Positions 26,371 to 35,249 of a stretch of DNA of 64,000 nucleotides are shown here, in pieces; the first letter of the stretch is position 1, and each line of letters begins with the position of its first letter. The notes below the pieces were generated by a model that did no database searches, had not been told where the DNA came from, and saw nothing but the letters and a program-made list of their open reading frames with translations. The translations under genes were made by a program, and so were the position numbers. The stretch covers positions 1 to 64,000 of the forward strand of contig JAJNPS010000040.1 of assembly GCA_021155205.1 (NCBI GenBank). Direction: 5' to 3'. Source of the DNA: Rhodobacterales bacterium (GTDB lineage Bacteria > Pseudomonadota > Alphaproteobacteria > Rhodobacterales > Rhodobacteraceae).

Positions 26371-26511
26371 CACCGAAGGCTGCCTCCCACGTTTGCGCGT
26401 CGGCACCGCGGCCTCGGCCAAGTCGGGTTCGAACCGGATCGACAGCGATCCGCGGCGCTTCAGCGCCTTGTTGTGCGCGGGCCAGGTCAGCGTCTTGAAG
26501 GTCGGTGTGTT
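26371..26511 (-). pseudogene. IS5-family transposase N-terminal fragment
   Basis: About 47 codons on the minus strand (LTWPAHNKALKRRGSLSIRF, then EPDLAEAAVPTRKRGRQPS) match the start of IS5-type transposases. The catalytic domain is absent. It differs from the complete IS at 36.1-37.2 kb, so it is the trace of another element. It lies within the 410-bp gap upstream of the aldehyde dehydrogenase; the rest of that gap shows no gene. Confidence 0.65.
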
Positions 26512-26742
26512 CGTGCGATCATCCGAGTTGCGGACCTGCGGCATGACCTGGGTGTTCAGACCTAGCATCCGCAGGATCGAAGCAAACTCATCGGCGTTGC
26601 TTGTCTCGAAGGAAAGATTCCGCTCGCACAAGCTCCTAAGCGAAGTGGCTGATCCGGCCTTCAGCGCGAATCTACTTTAGAAGAATAAGCGTTTACATTT
26701 GTGGATTTCTGCTATAGAAGACCTCTATCTCAGGAGGATGCC

Positions 26743-28263
26743 GTGTACGAACGCGCCAAGACTGTGGAGAAGCTATCTCTTTATGTGGATGGGCAGTGGC
26801 GACCTGCGTCGAACCAGTCCTACTTCGACAGCGTTGACCCTTATACGGGTCAGGTCTGGTCGCAGGTGCCTAGCGCAACGGCAGAAGATGTCGATGTCGC
26901 GGTGCGTGCCGCACATCGGGCATTTACCTCTGGCCCCTGGGCCGAGATGACCCCAACGCATCGCGGGCGTCTGCTCTACCGGCTGGGTGATCTCATTGCC
27001 GCCAACGCGGAAAAGCTTGGCGAGTTGGAAGTCCGCGACAACGGCAAACTTCTGGCCGAAATGCTGGGCCAGATGCGCTACCTACCTGAATGGTTCTATT
27101 ACTACGGTGGGCTGGCGGACAAGATCGAAGGGTCAGTGACCCCGGCCGAGCGGCCAGGGGTTACGCACTTCATCCGCTATGAACCGATCGGTGTCGTCGC
27201 CGCCATCTCGCCCTGGAATTCGCCGCTGGTTCTGACTGTGTGGAAGCTTGCGCCAGCGCTTGCTGCGGGAAATACGGTGGTGGTCAAGCCGTCGGAGTAC
27301 TCCTCGGCTTCGATGCTTTACCTCGCGAAGCTCTTCGACGAGGCGGGATTTCCGCCCGGAGTTATCAATGTCATCACCGGCATCGGCCGCGAGACCGGAG
27401 ACGCGCTGGTCAACCATCCGTTGATCGACCGCATTGCCTTCACTGGCGGCGAGGCCGGTGGGCGGGCCGTCTATCAAGCCGCCGCAAAATCGTTCAAGCG
27501 CGTTTCGCTGGAGCTTGGTGGCAAGTCACCCAACATCGTCTTCGAGGACGCGCATCTGGAAGACGCCGTAAAGGGGGCGGTAGCAGGCATTTTCGCCGCT
27601 GCAGGACAGACCTGCATGGCGGGGTCGCGGCTGCTGGTGCAGGACACGATCTACGACGCTTTTGTCGAAAGATTGGTGGCCTTTGCTGGCAGTGCCAAGC
27701 TTGGCGACCCGATGCAGGCCGATACTGACATTGGTCCGATTGCGACGCCGCCGCAGTTCCAGAAGATTATGGATTATATCGAGGTCGCGAAAGCGGGTGG
27801 GGCCACATGTGTTCTTGGGGGGGAACGGGCAACCGGCCCCGGCCTTGACACGGGGCTGTTCGTCAAGCCGACGATCTTCACCAACGTGACCAACGACATG
27901 CGGATCGCGCAGGAAGAGGTCTTCGGTCCGATTCTGTCGATCATCAAGTTCCGCACCGAAGACGAGGCGGTGCAGATCGCCAACGATACTGCCTATGGCC
28001 TTGCGGCAGGGATATGGACGCAGGACCTCGACCGCGCCATCAACCTTCCGGCGCGCCTGAGGGCAGGCACTGTCTGGGTGAATGCCTACCGCGTCGTCAG
28101 CTATCTGGCGCCGTTTGGCGGGTTCAAGAATTCTGGCATCGGCCGTGAGAACGGCAAGGAAGCGATCCGGGAATACCTCGAAGCGAAAAGCGTGTTCATC
28201 AACACCAAGCGCGGCGTGCCGTCACCCTTCGTCATGCGATTGCCCAGCGTCGAGCAGGGGTAG
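26743..28263 (+). CDS. NAD(P)-dependent aldehyde dehydrogenase
   Basis: 506 residues from a GTG start at 26743; AGGAGG sits 5 nt before it, which decides against the in-frame frame opening at 26701. Typical ALDH: IGVVAAISPWNSPLVLTVWK, catalytic Glu in LELGGKSPNIVF, catalytic Cys in AAGQTCMAGSRLLVQ, and EEVFGPILSIIKF. It heads the transporter operon (53 bp to the ATPase gene), so it likely oxidises an amino-aldehyde derived from the imported amine or polyamine. Substrate not determined. Confidence 0.92.
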   Translation: MYERAKTVEKLSLYVDGQWRPASNQSYFDSVDPYTGQVWSQVPSATAEDVDVAVRAAHRAFTSGPWAEMTPTHRGRLLYRLGDLIAANAEKLGELEVRDNGKLLAEMLGQMRYLPEWFYYYGGLADKIEGSVTPAERPGVTHFIRYEPIGVVAAISPWNSPLVLTVWKLAPALAAGNTVVVKPSEYSSASMLYLAKLFDEAGFPPGVINVITGIGRETGDALVNHPLIDRIAFTGGEAGGRAVYQAAAKSFKRVSLELGGKSPNIVFEDAHLEDAVKGAVAGIFAAAGQTCMAGSRLLVQDTIYDAFVERLVAFAGSAKLGDPMQADTDIGPIATPPQFQKIMDYIEVAKAGGATCVLGGERATGPGLDTGLFVKPTIFTNVTNDMRIAQEEVFGPILSIIKFRTEDEAVQIANDTAYGLAAGIWTQDLDRAINLPARLRAGTVWVNAYRVVSYLAPFGGFKNSGIGRENGKEAIREYLEAKSVFINTKRGVPSPFVMRLPSVEQG

Positions 28264-28315
28264 CAGTCCGATCATCACCAACGGCAGTTCGAAAAAAGGA
28301 GGGCCGGGAGGCAGC

Positions 28316-29413
28316 ATGGGTTCAGCGACTTCTCCACTGGTGCGTTTCGAAAAGGTTCAGAAAACCTACGACGGCGAGAATGTCGTGGTGAAAAGCCTAG
28401 ATCTCGAAATCGAGAAGGGTGAATTCATTACGCTGCTTGGGCCCTCGGGGTCGGGAAAGACAACCACGCTGATGATGCTGGCCGGCTTCGAGGTGCCCAC
28501 GCATGGAGAGATCTTTCTAGACGGCCGCCCGATCAATTCCTTGCCGCCGCACAAGCGGGATATTGGCATGGTCTTCCAGAACTATGCCCTGTTTCCGCAT
28601 CTGACGATCGAGGAAAATGTCGCGTTCCCTCTTGCGGTCCGCAAAGTCGGCAAGGCGGAGCAGAAAGAGCGCGTGAACACGGCGCTTCGCATGATCAAGA
28701 TGGAGCATCTGGCACGGCGGCGACCGGGCCAGTTGTCCGGGGGCCAGCAACAGCGCGTGGCGCTGGCACGGGCACTGGTGTTCAACCCGCAGATAGTGCT
28801 GATGGATGAACCTCTTGGGGCGCTCGACAAGCGTCTACGTGAGCAGATGCAGCTGGAGATCAAGCAACTGCACCAGTCGCTTGGCATTACCATCGTCTAT
28901 GTCACCCACGATCAAAGCGAAGCGCTGACGATGTCGGATCGGGTGGCGGTGTTCAACGATGGCATGGTGCAGCAGATCGATACGCCGAGCCTGATCTATC
29001 AGAAACCGGCAAACAGTTTCGTGGCGACCTTCGTCGGGGTGAACAACCTGCTGCCGGGCGTCTTGGAGCCGCTCGACGACGATTTCTGCCGGATCGCGTT
29101 TGACGGTGGCGGTACGGCTGTTGCACGGCGGGTCAAGGGGGCTGCGGTGGGTGCGAAGACCTCACTATCGGTCCGTCCCGAACGGATCACCCTGCGAACG
29201 GCGCCTGAGGCCGGGCAAGCCGCCAATCAGCTCCCGGCCACAGTCAGAAACACGATCTTCCTCGGAGATCACGCCCTGGCAGTGCTCCGCGTTCTTGGCA
29301 ACGAGGAGTTCATGGTCAAGCTCCAGCCGGATATGCCCGCCAGTCTGACCAATGGCCAGCAGGTCTACATCACTTTCCGCCCAGAGGACTCTCTAGCCCT
29401 GGACGCAATCTAG
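28316..29413 (+). CDS. ABC transporter ATPase, PotA-like (polyamine/amine import)
   Basis: 365 residues from ATG 28316 with GGGAGG upstream. The Walker A GPSGSGKTT (about 39-47), Q-loop MVFQNYALFPHL, signature LSGGQQQRVALARAL and Walker B VLMDEPLGALDKR are intact. A C-terminal TOBE domain (FRPEDSL end) is present, as in PotA/CysA-type importers. It energises the two downstream permeases with the periplasmic binding protein encoded next. Confidence 0.93.
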   Translation: MGSATSPLVRFEKVQKTYDGENVVVKSLDLEIEKGEFITLLGPSGSGKTTTLMMLAGFEVPTHGEIFLDGRPINSLPPHKRDIGMVFQNYALFPHLTIEENVAFPLAVRKVGKAEQKERVNTALRMIKMEHLARRRPGQLSGGQQQRVALARALVFNPQIVLMDEPLGALDKRLREQMQLEIKQLHQSLGITIVYVTHDQSEALTMSDRVAVFNDGMVQQIDTPSLIYQKPANSFVATFVGVNNLLPGVLEPLDDDFCRIAFDGGGTAVARRVKGAAVGAKTSLSVRPERITLRTAPEAGQAANQLPATVRNTIFLGDHALAVLRVLGNEEFMVKLQPDMPASLTNGQQVYITFRPEDSLALDAI

Positions 29414-29491
29414 CCCGGCAACCGAAAGAACGAGGCTTCGGACCGGCGGCACCACCAAAGCCCTGCCTCGCGACAACAGGAGAGAAATCAG

Positions 29492-30541
29492 ATGTCCATA
29501 CGAAGCGCGATACTCGGAAGCATCGCCGCATTTACTACCTGCGTGGCCATGGCGACAGGCGTTCATGCCCGCGACCTGACCGTGGTATCCTGGGGCGGCG
29601 CCTTGCAGGATGCCCAGAAAGCCACGTTCTTTGAGCCCTTTAAGGCAGCGACCGGGGTGCCAATGATTGATGAATCCTGGGATGGTGGTATTGGCGTGTT
29701 GCGCGCCAAGATCGAAGGTGGTGCTGCCACTTGGGATATCGTGCAGGTCGAAAGCGAAGAACTGGCTGTCGGCTGCGAAGAGGGCCTCTTCGAGCAGATC
29801 GACTTCTCGAAGATCGGGGGCGCAGAGGCCTACCTGCCGCAAGCCATGGACACCTGCGGTGTCGGCGCGGCGTTGTATGACTTTGTGCTGAGCTACGACA
29901 AGGACAAGCTCAGCGAAGCCCCGACCGGCTGGGTCGATTTCTTTGACACCACCAAATTCCCCGGCAAGCGCGGTTTGCGCCAGGGGCCGAAGAGCACGCT
30001 TGAGGTTGCCCTGCTGGCCGATGGTGTCGCACCGGCCGATGTTTACAAGGTGCTGGCCACCGAAGAGGGGATCGAGCGCGCCTTCGCCAAGCTGGATACC
30101 ATCAAGGACGACATCATCTGGTGGAAGGCGGGCGCGCAGCCGCCGCAACTGCTGGCGTCGGGCGAGGTCGCGATGACAATCGTCTACAACGGCCGCATCG
30201 ATGCCGCGAACAAGAATGAAGGCAAAAATTTCGGCATCGTCTGGAACGGCGCCCTCTACACTGTCGACAGCTGGGTGATCCTGAAGGACACCCCGAACCT
30301 GGAGGCCGCCTACCAGTTCCTCGATTTTGTGGGAAAAGCTGAAAACCAGGCCAACTTCTCGAAGGCCATCGCCTACGGCACCTCGAACAAGGATGCGGCT
30401 GGGCTGTTGCCCGCCGAGGTTCTGAGCAACCTGCCCACCGCTCCGGAAAATCTGGGCGCGGCGATGGAGATCGATACGGCCTTCTGGCTGGAAAACATCG
30501 ATCGTCTGACCGAGCGCTTCAACATCTGGGTCGCGAAGTAA
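29492..30541 (+). CDS. ABC transporter substrate-binding protein, PotD-like
   Basis: 349 residues with a signal peptide (MSIRSAILGSIAAFTTCVAM, cleavage near VHA-RD). The mature start DLTVVSWGGALQDAQKATFF is typical for PotD/PotF-like spermidine/putrescine or related amine binders. TFDxx-type WDIVQVESEELAVGC and WNGALYTVDSWVILKD follow. AGGAGAG precedes the ATG. The ligand cannot be assigned from sequence; the aminotransferase and ALDH neighbours favour an amine or omega-amino acid. Confidence 0.9.
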   Translation: MSIRSAILGSIAAFTTCVAMATGVHARDLTVVSWGGALQDAQKATFFEPFKAATGVPMIDESWDGGIGVLRAKIEGGAATWDIVQVESEELAVGCEEGLFEQIDFSKIGGAEAYLPQAMDTCGVGAALYDFVLSYDKDKLSEAPTGWVDFFDTTKFPGKRGLRQGPKSTLEVALLADGVAPADVYKVLATEEGIERAFAKLDTIKDDIIWWKAGAQPPQLLASGEVAMTIVYNGRIDAANKNEGKNFGIVWNGALYTVDSWVILKDTPNLEAAYQFLDFVGKAENQANFSKAIAYGTSNKDAAGLLPAEVLSNLPTAPENLGAAMEIDTAFWLENIDRLTERFNIWVAK

Positions 30542-30642
30542 GCACATCGCCCGAGCGGCATCGACAGCGGAAGCTTTGTTGACCGGTGCCGCTCGATTTG
30601 CAGGATCACCCGGCGGGGAAACTTAGTCAAAAGGTTCGGGAC

Positions 30643-31905
30643 ATGACAGAAACCTTCCTCGCCGGTGCGGAAAAGCCGTTTGATCGGGACCTGAAGCGCC
30701 GCCTGCGTCGGGCCGAACGCTCGCGTCAGCTGGGGGCTCTTGCCCTTGTCCTGCCGCTGCTCGCCTTCCTTTTGGTGACGTTCCTGGTGCCGATTTCCGG
30801 CATGTTGTGGCGGGCCGTCGAAGATGAAGACGTGCGCCAGGTTTTGCCGCGCACGATTGCCGCACTGGCTGAATGGAATGGTCAGGACCTTCCGGCAGAA
30901 GCCGCCTTTGGTGCCTTGGCCGAGGATATCATTGCGGCGCGCGAAGCAGGCAATCTCGCCGTTGCGGCAAGGCGGCTGAACTATGCGGTCAATGGCTTTC
31001 GGACAGTCCTGACTTCGACCGCGCGAAAGCTGGATGCCGTGCCGAAGCAGGGCACAGCCAAAGACTTGTTGATTGCCCTCAACCCTGCATGGGGCGAACG
31101 CGTCACCTGGGCAGCGATCAAGGGTGCCAGCGGGCCTGTCACCAGCTTTTATCTTCTGTCCGCGCTTGACCTGAAACGCGATGTCGATGGCGCTGTCACC
31201 GCGATGCCGGCGGATCAGGCGCTTTACGTCGATGTCTTCATCCGCACCTTTGTGATCGGTGTCAGCGTGACGGCGCTTTGCCTGATCTTCGGATTCCCGG
31301 TGGCCTATCTGCTTGCGGCCCTGAAGCCCAAGCATTCCAACCTGTTGATGATCTGCGTCCTCTTGCCCTTCTGGACGTCACTGCTGGTGCGCACCTGCGC
31401 CTGGATCGTCCTTCTGCAAAGCAACGGCGTGGTGAATGACGGGCTTCGCTGGCTTGGGCTGATCGATGAACCGCTGCGCCTGATCTACAACCGCTTCGGC
31501 GTGTTTGTCGCCATGACCCACATACTGCTGCCCTTCATGATCCTGCCGCTTTACAGCAACATGAAAGCTATCTCTCCGGTTTACATGCGCGCGGCTGCGT
31601 CGCTGGGCGCAGCACCGACAACAGCATTCCTTCGGGTCTATGTGCCGCAAGTCATGCCGGGTATGGCGGCGGGGTGCCTTCTCGTTTTCATTCTGGCTTT
31701 GGGATATTACATCACCCCGGCACTGGTCGGCGGCGGTGCGGACCAGATGATCAGCTACTTCATCGCGCTTTACACGACTGAGACCGCCAACTGGGGTCTG
31801 GCCTCGGCATTGGGGGCGCTGCTGCTGCTAGCCACCATGATTTTGGGGGCTCTGTACGGCAAGCTCGTTCAGGGACAACAGGTTACCGGAGGAACCAAGA
31901 ATTGA
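30643..31905 (+). CDS. ABC transporter permease, PotB-like
   Basis: 420 residues from ATG 30643. TM1 (LGALALVLPLLAFLLVTFLV) is followed by a long non-membrane segment of about 150 residues before the five-TM core. The EAA-loop AAASLGAAPTTAFLRVYVPQ contacts the ATPase. Such long PotB-like proteins are usual in alphaproteobacterial amine transporters. Its stop overlaps the next start (TTGA), so PotB and PotC are coupled. Confidence 0.9.
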   Translation: MTETFLAGAEKPFDRDLKRRLRRAERSRQLGALALVLPLLAFLLVTFLVPISGMLWRAVEDEDVRQVLPRTIAALAEWNGQDLPAEAAFGALAEDIIAAREAGNLAVAARRLNYAVNGFRTVLTSTARKLDAVPKQGTAKDLLIALNPAWGERVTWAAIKGASGPVTSFYLLSALDLKRDVDGAVTAMPADQALYVDVFIRTFVIGVSVTALCLIFGFPVAYLLAALKPKHSNLLMICVLLPFWTSLLVRTCAWIVLLQSNGVVNDGLRWLGLIDEPLRLIYNRFGVFVAMTHILLPFMILPLYSNMKAISPVYMRAAASLGAAPTTAFLRVYVPQVMPGMAAGCLLVFILALGYYITPALVGGGADQMISYFIALYTTETANWGLASALGALLLLATMILGALYGKLVQGQQVTGGTKN

Positions 31906-32732
31906 GCCGCAATCCTTCCTCCGACACATTGGTCCAGCGCGTTGCCTGGCGGACTACGATCGTCGTATCGGCCCTTGTGCTGTTCTTTCTGGTCGCCCCC
32001 ATACTTGCGATCATGCCATTGTCGTTCAGCTCGGGGTCCTACCTCACTTATCCGCTGCCGGGCCTTTCGCTGCGTTGGTATGAAGATTTTCTCAGCACAC
32101 CGCGCTGGATAACTTCGCTGAAAAACAGTCTGCTCGTCGGGATCGCCTCGACACTTCTGTCAACGCTGCTCGGCACTTTGGCGGCCTTTGGCTTGGCGCA
32201 ATGGAACAGCAAACTGAGGCCGCTGGTTCTTGCCTTCGTCCTGTCGCCCGTGATCGTGCCGGGCGTCATCACTGCGGTCGGGCTCTATTTCTTCTTTGCG
32301 CCACTTGGTCTGACTGGCAGCTACCTTGGACTGATCCTGGCCCACACAGCGCTTGCGACACCCTTCGTGGTGATCGCGGTCAGCGCTGCCCTGCGCAGTT
32401 TTGACATGAATCTTGTGCGGGCGGCTGCTTCGCTTGGTGCCTCGCCACTCGTCGGGTTTGGACTGATCACCCTTCCTCTGATCGTGCCGGGTCTGGCGTC
32501 CGGAGCGCTCTTTGCCTTTGCAACCAGTTTTGATGAAGTTGTCGTCGTGCTGTTTCTGGCTGGGCCAGAGCAACGCACTTTGCCGCGAGAAATGTTCAGC
32601 GGAATCCGCGAAAACATCAGCCCGACGATCACGGCCGCCGCGGTCATCTTGACCGTGATTTCGATCGTGCTGCTCAGCGCCATGGAAGCTCTGCGTCGAC
32701 GCAATGAACGGATGAAGGGGAATGAACCCTGA
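31902..32732 (+). CDS. ABC transporter permease, PotC-like
   Basis: 276 residues from a TTG start overlapping the upstream stop. CCGGAGGAACC about 7-10 nt before it supports this unusual start. Six membrane segments and the EAA loop AAASLGASPLVGFGLITLPL are present, and the protein ends with a charged tail (RRRNERMKGNEP). It forms the membrane channel with the PotB-like protein. Confidence 0.9.
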   Translation: MSRNPSSDTLVQRVAWRTTIVVSALVLFFLVAPILAIMPLSFSSGSYLTYPLPGLSLRWYEDFLSTPRWITSLKNSLLVGIASTLLSTLLGTLAAFGLAQWNSKLRPLVLAFVLSPVIVPGVITAVGLYFFFAPLGLTGSYLGLILAHTALATPFVVIAVSAALRSFDMNLVRAAASLGASPLVGFGLITLPLIVPGLASGALFAFATSFDEVVVVLFLAGPEQRTLPREMFSGIRENISPTITAAAVILTVISIVLLSAMEALRRRNERMKGNEP

Positions 32733-32778
32733 AAGGCGCAATAGTCTGCACGACCGCCTGCACCTTGGCGAACCAGAT

Positions 32779-33408
32779 TCAGGACGTTGTATCGGCCCGA
32801 CGCAGAAATTGCTGGGCTGCCGAAATGACGAGGTAATACTCTGCAGGCTTGGCTGTCTGGTTCTCGAACCAATGCTCGACATCGGCCTCGAAGTAGAGCG
32901 TGTCGCCCTCGTTCAAGGTGGTCTCGGTGCCTTCGACACCGACGACGACCTGGCCGCGCAGCACGACGACATGTTTGGTCACGCCCGAGGGGTAACCAGG
33001 CACCTTGCCGGTCGATGCCTTGCCAGGAAGGACGTGCAACACGACTTCGGTCGGCATCCCCGGCATCAGCGGCGACAGCGAGTAACGCTCAAAGCCGGTT
33101 TCCACATCACGAAACACCTGCCGCTGTTCTTTGCGCACCACAGCAAAGGTGCGCCGCACCGCCACCTCATCACCCATGAGCGCAGAAAAGCTGGTCCCGA
33201 GCGCATGGGCGATCCGCTTTGCGACACCGATGGTCGGGCTCTTTTCGCCACGTTCCACTTTGGACAGCATGGCGCGGCTGACGCCCGACAGCTTGGAAAA
33301 CTGATCCAGGGTCAGGCTGTTCCGCTCGCGCAGCGAGCGGACATGATCGCCAAAAGTCTGACCGACCGGATCCTGTCTGCCTGTTTTACCTGGCGTAGAT
33401 TCTGCCAT
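32779..33408 (-). CDS. XRE-cupin transcriptional regulator (PuuR-like)
   Basis: 209 residues. An N-terminal XRE HTH (LTLDQFSKLSGVSRAMLSKV, then ERGEKSPTIGVAKRIAHALG) is followed by a C-terminal cupin (KHVVVLRGQVVVGVEGTETT, then EGDTLYFEADVEHWFEN). Such regulators often control amine or amino-acid catabolism. It is convergent with the transporter operon and divergent from the class III aminotransferase, which it may repress. GAGTT-type ribosome signal only, but the start is well placed. Confidence 0.9.
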   Translation of the reverse strand: MAESTPGKTGRQDPVGQTFGDHVRSLRERNSLTLDQFSKLSGVSRAMLSKVERGEKSPTIGVAKRIAHALGTSFSALMGDEVAVRRTFAVVRKEQRQVFRDVETGFERYSLSPLMPGMPTEVVLHVLPGKASTGKVPGYPSGVTKHVVVLRGQVVVGVEGTETTLNEGDTLYFEADVEHWFENQTAKPAEYYLVISAAQQFLRRADTTS

Positions 33409-33633
33409 TCCAACTCACTCTACTGGGCCACGTCTTGAACGCCGACCGCCCCGCTCCTGTTGCATGCAATGTGGATTTTTGCAAGGCAACAGCGCTCTTT
33501 TCAGCCAAACGCGCGTCTTCTTCAGAAGAAACTCTTCCAAAGTATACACGGTTCTGCTATAAGAGACACCAACAAAGAGCGCTGCCTGTGGCGAATGTCC
33601 GCAGCGCTAACGGGCTCGGTGGAGGAGAAGAAT

Positions 33634-33690
33634 TTGAAGCAAGCATCGAAAAAAACCGGGCCCTTGGACAACGAGGTCTGGCTGGCATGA
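33634..33690 (+). CDS. Possible 18-codon leader peptide before the aminotransferase
   Basis: GGAGGAG (33621-33627) lies 6 nt before TTG at 33634. This opens an 18-codon frame (LKQASKKTGPLDNEVWLA) whose TGA overlaps the aminotransferase ATG (ATGA). This is the best ribosome site in the leader and would give translational coupling. It may equally be chance. Low confidence. Confidence 0.3.
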   Translation: MKQASKKTGPLDNEVWLA

Positions 33691-35087
33691 CGAACATCAA
33701 AGCCATCGCCGAAATGGACCGCAGGACCGTCCTGCATCCTGCAACGCAGCTCCACGATTATGCCAGCGGCGCGCTTGGCGATCCGACTATTGTCACCGGT
33801 GGCTCGGGCATTCGCATCGAAGACGCCACGGGGCAAAGCCTGATCGACGGGTTTTCGGGGCTGTATTGCGTCAACATCGGCTATGGCCGGACCGAAGTTG
33901 CCGAGGCAATTTCCCGGCAGGCCCATGCGCTCGCCTATTATCACACCTTTGCGGCCCATACCAATGAGCCGATGGCGATCCTATCGGACCGTCTGGTGCG
34001 GATGGCTCCGGGCAAGCCTCGCAAGGTGTTTTACGGGATGTCGGGCTCGGATGCCAACGAGACGCAGGCGAAGCTGGTCTGGTACTACAACAATCTTCGC
34101 GGCCAGCCGAAAAAGAAAAAGATCATCTCGCGGGAGCGCGGCTTCCACGGCTGTTCGGTCGTCGCTGGGTCGATGACCGGGATGTCCTACTATCACAAAC
34201 ACATGGACCTGCCGATAGACCGTGTGCTGCACACGGGCGTGCCCCACCACTATTGGGGTGCCGAGCCGGGTGAGACCGAGGAAGCGTTTTCGCGGAGGCG
34301 GGCCGAAGAGCTTGAGCAGATGATCCTGCGCGAGGGGCCTGAGACGATCGGAGCCTTCATCGGTGAGCCGGTTCTGGGCACTGGCGGCATCATTCCCCCG
34401 CCTGCGGGCTACTGGACCGAAATCCAGGCCGTGCTGCAACGCTACGACATCCTCTTGATCGCCGATGAGGTGGTCTGCGGGTTCGGGCGAACAGGGGCGG
34501 ATTTCGGAAGCCACCTTTACGGCATGGAGCCGGACCTTGTGACCCTCGCCAAGGGGCTGACCTCTGGCTATGCGCCCCTGTCGGCCGCGATCATCGGCGA
34601 GAAGGTGGCAACGGTGATCGAAGAGGCGGCAGAGCGTGTCGGGCCGTTCTCGCATGGATACACCTACACCGGCCATCCGATCTCGGCTGCAGCCGCCAAC
34701 GCGGTTCTCGACATCGTTGAGAAGGAGCAGCTGGCACACCGGGCAAGGGTTTGCGGGGAGCACTTCCAGCGGCGATTGCAGGAGCGGTTCTCCCAGCTTT
34801 CGATTGCCGGCGAGGTCCGGGGCGTGGGTCTGCTTGGTGCCGTTGAGTTCGTCGCGGATCGACAGACAAAAGCGCGGTTTGACCCGAACCTCAAGGTCGG
34901 CCCCCGTATCTCGAAGGCCGCGCGCGCGGGGGGGCTAATCGCGCGCGCAATGCCGCATGGCGATATCCTCGGTTTCGCGCCGCCGCTTGTCGTGACCGAG
35001 GCCGAGATCGACGAGATTGTCGAACTTGCCTATCAGGCGACGAGGCAGGTCATGGATGAACTCGCAACGGAGGGAGAAATCCGTTAG
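33687..35087 (+). CDS. Class III PLP aminotransferase (omega-amine type)
   Basis: 466 residues from ATG 33687; the frame is open upstream to 33435, so a longer protein is possible. The N-terminus (VTGGSGIRIEDATGQSLIDG, FSGLYCVNIGYGR) is that of omega-aminotransferases. LIADEVVCGFGRTG binds PLP and the lysine is in VTLAKGLTSGYAPLSAAI. Members transfer amino groups from diamines, beta-alanine, taurine or similar donors to pyruvate. With the ALDH and PotABCD-like importer this suggests uptake and deamination of a polyamine-like compound. Confidence 0.9.
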   Translation: MTNIKAIAEMDRRTVLHPATQLHDYASGALGDPTIVTGGSGIRIEDATGQSLIDGFSGLYCVNIGYGRTEVAEAISRQAHALAYYHTFAAHTNEPMAILSDRLVRMAPGKPRKVFYGMSGSDANETQAKLVWYYNNLRGQPKKKKIISRERGFHGCSVVAGSMTGMSYYHKHMDLPIDRVLHTGVPHHYWGAEPGETEEAFSRRRAEELEQMILREGPETIGAFIGEPVLGTGGIIPPPAGYWTEIQAVLQRYDILLIADEVVCGFGRTGADFGSHLYGMEPDLVTLAKGLTSGYAPLSAAIIGEKVATVIEEAAERVGPFSHGYTYTGHPISAAAANAVLDIVEKEQLAHRARVCGEHFQRRLQERFSQLSIAGEVRGVGLLGAVEFVADRQTKARFDPNLKVGPRISKAARAGGLIARAMPHGDILGFAPPLVVTEAEIDEIVELAYQATRQVMDELATEGEIR

Positions 35088-35118
35088 GTCCCCCTATGCA
35101 GACCTGCCGCGACAAAAT

Positions 35119-35151
35119 GTGTTGCTGAAAGCATTTGCTGGCTAGCAACAC
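35119..35151. terminator. Hairpin after the aminotransferase gene
   Basis: GTGTTGCT (35119-35126) and AGCAACAC (35144-35151) pair perfectly, and AGCA-TT-TGCT forms an inner stem. It lies about 30 bp after the aminotransferase stop. CTTCTCCTC follows rather than a U-run, so it is a weak or mRNA-protecting terminator. Confidence 0.45.
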
Positions 35152-35249
35152 CTTCTCCTCAGGACAATCGCCCCACTTAACCTTGGCAGGGCGCGGCATT
35201 GATCTTCCGTGCCCTGCCACAGATCCTTTTGACTCAACTGGAGACGCGA

